A program made the position numbers and the translations under genes. From NCBI GenBank assembly GCA_002296285.1, contig DBHX01000063.1, forward strand, positions 11,167 through 32,856: DNA of 21,690 nucleotides. The letters are read 5' to 3'. Position 1 is the first letter of the stretch; every line of letters starts with the position of its first letter. Of the stretch, positions 7,573-14,095 are shown one piece after another. Under the pieces are notes generated by a model. It made no database searches. It saw only the letters and a program-made list of their open reading frames with translations, and had not been told where the DNA came from. The DNA is from a bacterium UBP8_UBA817. GTDB taxonomy: Bacteria > Margulisbacteria > Marinamargulisbacteria > UBA817.

Positions 7573-9870
7573 ATGAGCATCAAACAGTCACTAATACTGA
7601 TATTATTATTACTGAGCACCATCCAGTTAGATGCAATGAAAATTAGCATAAAGGGGCTGGATATTTCGTATAGTGAAGATCAACAAACCATGGTTGCCTC
7701 TGGCAATGCGGAGCTCATTCACCCTGATTTTAAAATATTGGCCGATGAAATTGAGTACAATAAAAAAACAGACCTCATTCATGGAAAAAATAATGTTGAA
7801 ATGATCCAAAATAATCAGATTATTTTATCAGACAACTTTTCATATCATACAAAAACCAATGTCATTTCAATTAATCAATTAAACTTAGAATTAACCACCA
7901 AAAAAAAAGGGCAACAAGTATATGCAAAGGCGGACTATTTTTCAGATCACAATCAATATAAGTCTGGAACTCGTGGACAATTAACCACATGTGGGTCTAA
8001 TCCCCCCCATTATTTTCTTGAAGCCGAATCCTTTATTATTTATCCAGAAAAACGAATTATTGGTCAAAATGTTCGACTCGTTAACCCGGTATTATTTTTA
8101 CCTCTTGGCTTTTGGTCCCCAGCCTATGTATTTGATTTAGGAAAACGAAAAGTAATTTATTTAATGCCCGTCATCGGAAGCAATCAAATTGAAGGGGGCT
8201 TTTTTAAGAGCCAAGTGGATTATGTACTTACTAACCATTGGACTGGGGAAGCATTCATCGATTATTTAAGCAAAAAAGGCATTGGACTTGGAACGCGATT
8301 AAATTATAACAATCTTGATAACTTGGATGGCGATATCTATTACTATGGGATTACCGATACGGAGTACAATATTAAGGAATGGAACCAAACCATCCAGCTC
8401 AGCAATGAAGATAAGCTCACCACCCACTTTCAATCAAAGAACATGTACCTAATTCAAGGGGGCACCGCCGCGTCTGACAAAAACCTGATATCCTTTGAAA
8501 AAAAAGCCATTGATGGAACACATACCGCCGTCTATAGCTTTGACCAGTCTCATTTATCAACATTAACCCCCAAAGATTATCATATTAGTTATTCCAAAAA
8601 AGGGGACGATTCTAGTGCCACACGTTTAAGTTACAAACGATCTGAAAATAGTGTCAAAAGCGATGCCATTAATATCGAAAACAGTCAGTTTATTGGCCAC
8701 AACATAAAAAGCCAAAACAATGTAAGTTTTTACCAAAAAGAACTAACCCAAAATGATTTAAGAAAAGATTCCTACCTGAAAACGCAACAAAGTTTTTCAA
8801 AACAATTTAAAGATTTTGGAACTGTAAAAACGTCCATTGATTACTATTTTGACACGGATAGCGATACCGTCACGGAAGACATAAAAAATCATGTGGTCCA
8901 GAAGACCCCCGAAATTGATCTTGCCTTAAATTCAATTAAATTAAATGATGCTTGGCGCATCAATCAGTCCTATCAGTATGGGTACTATACAGAACAGTAT
9001 TTCATTACAAGCCTAAATAAGCAACGCGAATACTCTCAATCACGGTTCAATTTAAGTCAAAATTTAAATGGAAATTATAAATATAATTTCATGAATGGGC
9101 AATTATCATTGACTACATTTTACAACCAATATTACTACGCAAGTGGTGACCAGACCTTTACTGTTGGAAACAATACCACATATGAAACAGATTCATTTTC
9201 ATTTTTTAAAACCAAGACATCTCACAATCGAACCTGGATCCCCAAGAATGGAAATACCCCCTTTTATTTTGATGAAAGAGAGCAAATTGAAAAAAATGAA
9301 CTTCGAGAAACGCTAACATTATACCTATTATCACCACAAAAATATGCTTTGAAATACTCATCAGGATACAACTGGATTGTGAATTACCAATTAGACAACG
9401 AATATGAGTTATTACTTCGACCAAACAACGTATTTCGAAGCTTATTTAGAACAACCTACCTTCTGCAACAACGTCGATACTCACCGTTGGTTGGACGTTT
9501 TGACATTACACCATCCAAAATGTTTGAAACGTCACTTCAAGCAAATTACGATTTGAATGAAGGAGAAATGATCAATCTGAATCATGTTATTTCAGGCTCA
9601 ACGAGTCGACAATGGGAAAACCGTTGGATTTTTAAAGCATATTTCACCTATGCCCCCAAATATAATCAGGATTACCAGCTTCAAACCTTATCACTAACCA
9701 AAGACTTGCACGAACGAAAACTAACACTCATGTACAACCGTTTATTGGAAGAATATCGATTTCAATTTACAATAAACGCATTCCCAGACAACCGTTTGGG
9801 GTTCACAAGCAATAAATACGAATCATTTCGTTTGGAAGGAGTTTTTGATGATAAATCCATTCAAAGATAA
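7573..9870 (+). CDS. lptD: LptD-like outer-membrane LPS-assembly protein
   Basis: LptD forms the outer-membrane barrel that inserts LPS into the outer leaflet. The 765-residue product starts with a signal peptide (SLILILLLLS, probable cleavage after about residue 21). An OstA/LptA-like periplasmic beta-jellyroll follows at about 22-140 (ASGNAELIHPDFKILADEIE). Next come the LptD-typical region around RGQLTTCGSNPPHYFLEAE (136-154) and the segment VLFLPLGFW. A long aromatic-rich beta-barrel fills about 200-765 (YYYGITDTEYN, YYASGDQTF and similar strands). Only one cysteine (TTC) is obvious in the mature part, so the two-disulfide arrangement of E. coli LptD is not conserved. The last barrel-like strand ends FRLEGVF and is followed by seven extra residues (DDKSIQR). 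The gene overlaps the following lipoprotein gene by 23 bases. The family is confident; orthology to LptD is supported by the neighbours. Confidence 0.88.
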   Translation: MSIKQSLILILLLLSTIQLDAMKISIKGLDISYSEDQQTMVASGNAELIHPDFKILADEIEYNKKTDLIHGKNNVEMIQNNQIILSDNFSYHTKTNVISINQLNLELTTKKKGQQVYAKADYFSDHNQYKSGTRGQLTTCGSNPPHYFLEAESFIIYPEKRIIGQNVRLVNPVLFLPLGFWSPAYVFDLGKRKVIYLMPVIGSNQIEGGFFKSQVDYVLTNHWTGEAFIDYLSKKGIGLGTRLNYNNLDNLDGDIYYYGITDTEYNIKEWNQTIQLSNEDKLTTHFQSKNMYLIQGGTAASDKNLISFEKKAIDGTHTAVYSFDQSHLSTLTPKDYHISYSKKGDDSSATRLSYKRSENSVKSDAINIENSQFIGHNIKSQNNVSFYQKELTQNDLRKDSYLKTQQSFSKQFKDFGTVKTSIDYYFDTDSDTVTEDIKNHVVQKTPEIDLALNSIKLNDAWRINQSYQYGYYTEQYFITSLNKQREYSQSRFNLSQNLNGNYKYNFMNGQLSLTTFYNQYYYASGDQTFTVGNNTTYETDSFSFFKTKTSHNRTWIPKNGNTPFYFDEREQIEKNELRETLTLYLLSPQKYALKYSSGYNWIVNYQLDNEYELLLRPNNVFRSLFRTTYLLQQRRYSPLVGRFDITPSKMFETSLQANYDLNEGEMINLNHVISGSTSRQWENRWIFKAYFTYAPKYNQDYQLQTLSLTKDLHERKLTLMYNRLLEEYRFQFTINAFPDNRLGFTSNKYESFRLEGVFDDKSIQR
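9836..9841 (+). promoter_or_regulatory. Ribosome binding site of the lipoprotein gene inside lptD
   Basis: AAGGAG lies in the last codons of lptD, 6 bases before the ATG at 9848. It decides the lipoprotein start in favour of 9848 over the adjacent in-frame TTG at 9845. Confidence 0.7.
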
Positions 9871-10543
9871 GTATTGTCTTTGCTTATTCCTGACTTGTTT
9901 ACTCGTTATTTTATCGGGTTGTGCCAACACCGTTACACTTAAAGAAAGTCCCGGAACCAATGTGACATTTTCAATCACCTTTGATTCGATACCATCATTT
10001 AGTAACTACAATTATTACATTGTTTATGGAAGCAACAGCTTTAATTTAAATTCCAGTTTAAGCAGCAACTACTTTTTTATTCCTGGTGAATCATTCAATC
10101 AAACAACCGTAGACACCATCAGTGCTGGAACAGGTTTGATTGATTTTTACACCAAGTACTTCCAAACATGGGGAGGTATTTTAACTCTTAAACCAACCGA
10201 TATTACCCTTACAAAAGGGCCGTTTTCAGATTCGACCAATTCCGATGAAGAGCATTTTTCATATCTTTCAACAAACCATTCAATCAATAACTATCAAGTG
10301 TCTGGGTCAACCATTTCATTCACTGTGCCCGTTTCCGATTTGACAATCAGCGGAAACATATTATTCTTTTCAATCATCACCACAAAAGGCAACAACCCAA
10401 ATAATACGCAAGACCTTGTAAGTGATATTCAGTCCATTGAAATTATTTCAAATCGTCCGCCATTAACTCGTCAAAATGACACATCCCTATTTCAACCTGA
10501 AACAGGTGCTAAAATAGTATCATGGACCGTTACCGTACTGTAA
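9848..10543 (+). CDS. Outer-membrane lipoprotein of unknown function, between lptD and lnt
   Basis: This 231-residue protein has a clear lipoprotein signal: a short basic N-region (KDK), a hydrophobic stretch (CLFLTCLLVI) and the lipobox LSGC, with the acylated cysteine at residue 25. The residue after it is alanine, not aspartate, which by the enterobacterial +2 rule predicts sorting to the outer membrane. The mature part is rich in Ser, Thr, Asn and aromatic residues in alternating beta-type patterns, with no catalytic motif that I recognise. The gene begins inside the last 23 bases of lptD with its own AAGGAG and ends overlapping lnt by 22 bases. This placement suggests a partner of the LptD-like barrel, as LptE is in other bacteria, but I see no LptE sequence signature. 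It could equally be an unrelated surface lipoprotein. Confidence 0.82.
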   Translation: MINPFKDKYCLCLFLTCLLVILSGCANTVTLKESPGTNVTFSITFDSIPSFSNYNYYIVYGSNSFNLNSSLSSNYFFIPGESFNQTTVDTISAGTGLIDFYTKYFQTWGGILTLKPTDITLTKGPFSDSTNSDEEHFSYLSTNHSINNYQVSGSTISFTVPVSDLTISGNILFFSIITTKGNNPNNTQDLVSDIQSIEIISNRPPLTRQNDTSLFQPETGAKIVSWTVTVL

Positions 10544-11913
10544 TATCGGCCATTTTATGCGCCCTTTCCTATCAATATTTCCCTTTTGGGCTTCTTATTT
10601 CATTCATCCCACTCATGCAAAACAAGATCAAATATTCCACATTTTACATTTGGGGCATTATTTATATGGGAGGACTGCACTTATTTCTGCTAACTTTGGC
10701 CAACGATAGTCATATCATCGCCGCCATTTTTATTTGGCTCATCGCCAGTCTCTATTTTGGTTTGTTTTATGGCCTTGGTGGTTGGGTACTAAAAATCATC
10801 CATGAAAAAACAACCATCCAATGGCCATTATTATTGCCCATCCTCTGGCCAGCCATAGAATATGCCAAAAGCATGGGATCATTTGGGAATACGAATGGAA
10901 ACCTAGGATTTGGATTATCGAAAATCATCCATTATTTACCCATAACATCCATCATTGGGCATATTGGATTGGGACTATTGATTGTTATAATCAATGCATT
11001 AATATGGCAACAAGCAAAGAATAAAATCAACAAAACCCCCTCCATAGTAATGATTGGGCTCATCATCCTGGCCACCATGATTGGATCTACGCCAACTCAA
11101 ACCCAAAGCACCCAACGCATCTCAGTGATTCAAACCAACGTTGAACAGCCAATAAAAATGAATCAAACTCATTGGGCATCCGTTGAAAAACACTATCTCA
11201 AACTCATTACATCCGCCACTGGAAACATTATCATTCTGCCAGAATCGATCTTGCCAACGAACATGCAAATGCGGCCATGGTTTGATAAGATTCAACAATA
11301 CAGCACCAAAGAAAAAAAACACATATTGTTTGGCACATTTATAAAAGACACCGGCACCTTCAATGGCAGCCTACTAATTCAACCCAATGGGGAACCCATC
11401 ACCTATAAAAAACAACGCCTCATGCCATTTGGGGAAACGCTACCATTTCGAAACATTTTATCCAATATTATCCCAAAATCACTCCTGTTTAGTGATTTTG
11501 AAAAGGGGGATCAAACCATTGATATTCCCATTGAAGGGTTCAGCATCCGGCCGCTCATTTGCTTGGAAGGCATCTATGGTAAATTTTATGCATCCCCCCC
11601 CAATGGCATCATGGCCATTCTGGCCAACAATGCCTGGTATGACAACAGTACTGCCGGGAGCAAATTCCTAAAATTTGCCCAAGTCCATGCCGCTGAGTTT
11701 CAAACCATGGTTGCGGTGTCAGCAAATACGGGCCAATCAGCCATTATTTCCCCATCGGGGGCCTTAATTCAGAATACAACACATCGAAACGAGGCCATAT
11801 TAACGCATCCCATTCAAATCAGGTCAACACCAACAATGTACCAACAGTGGCCCTGGGCAGGAAGCATGATTCTAATCATATGTTGGATCGGCATCATTCG
11901 CAGACAACCATAA
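10522..11913 (+). CDS. lnt: Apolipoprotein N-acyltransferase
   Basis: Lnt adds the third acyl chain to the N-terminal cysteine of lipoproteins at the inner membrane, allowing Lol-dependent export in diderms. The 463-residue protein has an N-terminal membrane domain with several segments (to about 190), a carbon-nitrogen hydrolase domain (about 198-430) and a final membrane segment (about 443-460). The catalytic triad is visible: E241 in LPES, K297 in YKKQRLMPFGE and C347 in ICLEG. Supporting motifs are NNAWYDNS and ANTGQSAIISPSG. The spacing E-56-K-50-C resembles the family. Leu replaces the common Tyr after the active cysteine. It overlaps the preceding lipoprotein gene by 22 bases and is the last gene of the operon. 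No clear terminator follows. Confidence 0.96.
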   Translation: MDRYRTVISAILCALSYQYFPFGLLISFIPLMQNKIKYSTFYIWGIIYMGGLHLFLLTLANDSHIIAAIFIWLIASLYFGLFYGLGGWVLKIIHEKTTIQWPLLLPILWPAIEYAKSMGSFGNTNGNLGFGLSKIIHYLPITSIIGHIGLGLLIVIINALIWQQAKNKINKTPSIVMIGLIILATMIGSTPTQTQSTQRISVIQTNVEQPIKMNQTHWASVEKHYLKLITSATGNIIILPESILPTNMQMRPWFDKIQQYSTKEKKHILFGTFIKDTGTFNGSLLIQPNGEPITYKKQRLMPFGETLPFRNILSNIIPKSLLFSDFEKGDQTIDIPIEGFSIRPLICLEGIYGKFYASPPNGIMAILANNAWYDNSTAGSKFLKFAQVHAAEFQTMVAVSANTGQSAIISPSGALIQNTTHRNEAILTHPIQIRSTPTMYQQWPWAGSMILIICWIGIIRRQP

Positions 11914-11986
11914 CAATAAAGATCATTAAAAATCTGTCCCCGTTAATAAAGAAGCTACCAATAATAGATTCGCTTTTTTAGGCTTG

Positions 11987-12323
11987 TCACTTACTACGAA
12001 TAATTATATTTTGGGAAGTAATATTTCCAACGATTATACTCCCAGCCACTTTTTTATTCCCCTAGTTAGTATCGTTATTACGTGCTAAATTACCAAGCTC
12101 CGTTCCAGCACTTTCTTTTTGAGCATCTGTTCCAGTTTCAACCATATCCACTAAATCTTTTACTGACTTAGGCTCATGGCTCTTCGTTTAGCGCTTTCCT
12201 GTATGACACCATCAGTTCGCGGACGCTTTTTTCTGGACGGAGGGTTCATTTTTTGTTGAAGTGCTCGGATTTGTAGTTTCAAGGATTTTTCTTAAACCAT
12301 TCAATACTCATCCATTCTGTCAT
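11987..12323 (-). pseudogene. Probable decayed small gene (two frameshifts, one internal stop)
   Basis: The 507-base gap between lnt and the coiled-coil gene holds no intact gene, but the minus strand shows coding-like pieces that join across frames. From ATG 12323 one reads MTEWMSIEWFKKNP, then a stop at 12279-12281. In the next frame comes LKLQIRALQQKMNPPSRKKR and on to a stop at 12160-12162. In a third frame comes KSVKDLVDMVETGTDAQKES to a stop at 12062-12064, and after it, in the same frame, VAGSIIVGNITSQNIII to a stop at 11987-11989. The amphipathic, charged composition looks like genuine protein, not random reading. I do not recognise a family. It may be a relic of an accessory gene, or an overinterpretation of noise. 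Confidence 0.4.
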
Positions 12324-12397
12324 TTGAATCAGAAATTATAATGGTATTGTGTGATGGTTTTTTAATTTTTTCCAGTCAAAAAATATTTAAGTATTCA

Positions 12398-12403
12398 TAT
12401 ACT
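12398..12403 (+). promoter_or_regulatory. Possible -10 box upstream of the coiled-coil gene
   Basis: TATACT ends 17 bases before the ATG at 12421. No good -35 element is seen at the expected spacing, and no Shine-Dalgarno sequence precedes the ATG. Weak evidence from one hexamer. Confidence 0.2.
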
Positions 12404-12420
12404 CCATCGATAACTAACGC

Positions 12421-14046
12421 ATGTCCCCCAACCATTTAAAAAAAGAGCATGAAGCAAACCATTTGCGTCATACCATCATCAAACTTCGTGAAGAGCTTGA
12501 AAAAAGCATCATTACCAAAGAAAAAGATATTGAAAATGCAGTAAATAGCGACCAAGTGACCATTCGGCAATTGGAAAAAACCATCCAAGAACTTCGAATT
12601 CAAAATGAAAAGGAACGGATCGGAGAGGACGACAGAATTCAAAAAGCCATTGCTGAAACTTCAGTTGAAAATCGGCACCTAGAAAAAAATGTGCAATCCC
12701 TTCGAGAGGAACTTGAAAAAGAGCAAATAGAACAAGAAGCTCGCATTCAAAAAGCCGTGGCCAATGCAACCATTGAAATTAAACACCTCAAAGGAAATGT
12801 GCAATCTCTTCGAGAGGAACTTGAAAAAGAACAAATAGAGCAAGAGACTCGCATTCAAAAAGCCGTGGCCGATGCAACCATTGAAGCAAAACATTTAAAA
12901 GAAAACGTACAATCCTTGCGAGATGAACTTGAAAAGGAACAGATCGCACAAGAAACTCGCATTCAAAAAGCCGTGGCCGATGCGAATATTGAAATTAAAC
13001 ACCTCAAAGGAAACGTACAATCCTTACGCGATGAACTCGAAAAACAAAAAATTGGTGAAGAAGATCGCATTCAAACGGCGGTGGTGGATGCCAATATCGA
13101 GATCAAACATTTACGAAACAACGTCCAATCCTTACGCGATGAAGTGGAAAAACAACAAATTGGCGAAGAGGATCGGATTCAAAAGGCGGTGGTTGATGCC
13201 AATATTGAAATCAAACACCTGAAAGGAAATATTCAATCCTTGCGTGATGAACTCGAAAAGCAACAAATTGGCGAAGAGGATCGGATTCAAAAGGCGGTGG
13301 TTGATGCCAATATTGAAATCAAACATTTACGAAGCAACATCCAATCCTTAAGGGATGAACTTGAAAAACAACGCATTGCAGAAGAAACCAATGTTCAAAG
13401 GGCCGTGGTCAATGCGCATATTGAAATCAAACACTTAAAGAGCAATGTCCAAACACTACGTACAGAGCTTGAAAAACAACGCATTGCAGAGGAAACCAAT
13501 GTTCAAAAAGCGGTGGCTGAAGCCAATATTGAAATTAAGTTTTTAAGAAAAAATGTCCAATCATTGCGCGATGAACTCGAAAAACAGCAGATTGGCGAAG
13601 AAGAACGCATTCAACAATCTGTGGTCACGGCAAGCATTGAAATAAAACAGTTAAAAGAAAACGTTCAGTCCTTACGCGATGAGCTCGAAAAACAACAAAT
13701 TAACGAAGAAACTCGACGCCAAAAAGCCATCGCAGATACCAATATTGAAAACAAACACCTGCAAAAAAATGTCCAGTCATTGCGTGAAGAACTTGAAAAA
13801 AATCAACATGAATCAACAAAAACGGTTGAAGAACTCACTCGAATTGAAGCACTCAAACGACAACAATTGGAAACAACCATTCAAGAGCTTCGCCAGAAGG
13901 TTAATGAACAAGTGGTAACCATGGATAACATGAACAACAAACACACTCTGGAATGCGATCATATTCGATTGCACTTCAAAGAAACCATTGAGCAATTGAG
14001 ACGCCAGCTGGATCAGCATAGCCCAGAAAATAAAGATTTGATCTGA
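12421..14046 (+). CDS. Long coiled-coil protein made of 36-residue repeats
   Basis: This 541-residue protein is predicted to be one nearly uninterrupted alpha-helix. From residue 18 it consists of 14 consecutive 36-residue units plus a final 20-residue partial unit, with no insertion or deletion between units. The consensus begins NVQSLRDELEKQ and ends near IEIKHLKG. Proline occurs only near the two ends (residue 3 and near the C-terminus). There is no Trp or Tyr and a single Cys, and charged residues dominate. There is no signal peptide or membrane segment, so it is probably cytoplasmic. I recognise no named family; a cytoskeletal, scaffold or spacer role is possible. The ATG has an in-frame stop just upstream (12415) and no Shine-Dalgarno. 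The first 17 residues resemble the end of a repeat unit (EANHLRH), so the gene may have lost 5' repeats. The adenylate cyclase starts about 50 bases downstream on the same strand. Confidence 0.85.
   Translation: MSPNHLKKEHEANHLRHTIIKLREELEKSIITKEKDIENAVNSDQVTIRQLEKTIQELRIQNEKERIGEDDRIQKAIAETSVENRHLEKNVQSLREELEKEQIEQEARIQKAVANATIEIKHLKGNVQSLREELEKEQIEQETRIQKAVADATIEAKHLKENVQSLRDELEKEQIAQETRIQKAVADANIEIKHLKGNVQSLRDELEKQKIGEEDRIQTAVVDANIEIKHLRNNVQSLRDEVEKQQIGEEDRIQKAVVDANIEIKHLKGNIQSLRDELEKQQIGEEDRIQKAVVDANIEIKHLRSNIQSLRDELEKQRIAEETNVQRAVVNAHIEIKHLKSNVQTLRTELEKQRIAEETNVQKAVAEANIEIKFLRKNVQSLRDELEKQQIGEEERIQQSVVTASIEIKQLKENVQSLRDELEKQQINEETRRQKAIADTNIENKHLQKNVQSLREELEKNQHESTKTVEELTRIEALKRQQLETTIQELRQKVNEQVVTMDNMNNKHTLECDHIRLHFKETIEQLRRQLDQHSPENKDLI
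12472..13983 (+). repeat. Array of 14 in-frame 108-bp repeats (36 codons each)
   Basis: Units begin at 12472, 12580, 12688, 12796, 12904, 13012, 13120, 13228, 13336, 13444, 13552, 13660, 13768 and 13876; a 60-base partial unit follows at 13984-14043. Every unit is exactly 108 bases. Outer units (1, 2, 13, 14) are the most diverged, central ones the most alike. Units 7 and 8 share 65 identical bases (13153-13217 and 13261-13325), indicating recent duplication or gene conversion. Confidence 0.92.
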
Positions 14047-14082
14047 TTAATCGATACAATAAGTATCATCCAAAATCATGTT

Positions 14083-14086
14083 AGGA
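14083..14086 (+). promoter_or_regulatory. Likely ribosome binding site of the adenylate cyclase
   Basis: AGGA lies 9 bases before the ATG at 14096, while the upstream in-frame ATG at 14078 has no such sequence in front of it. This favours 14096 as the start. Confidence 0.45.
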
Positions 14087-14095
14087 CGTGGTGCA

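Noticed and set aside
12472..13983. CRISPR-like or satellite interpretation of the repeats
   Set aside because: Units are contiguous, 108 bases long, in frame and diverge mainly at tolerated codon positions. There are no spacers.
12436..14019. Several open frames on both strands inside the coiled-coil gene
   Set aside because: They are shadows created by the 108-bp repeats, repeat with the same period, and resemble nothing. The plus-strand frame alone gives a consistent helical repeat.
14053..14067. Small palindrome GATAC-AATAA-GTATC between the coiled-coil and cyclase genes
   Set aside because: A five-base stem is too short to claim as an operator or terminator without comparative data.
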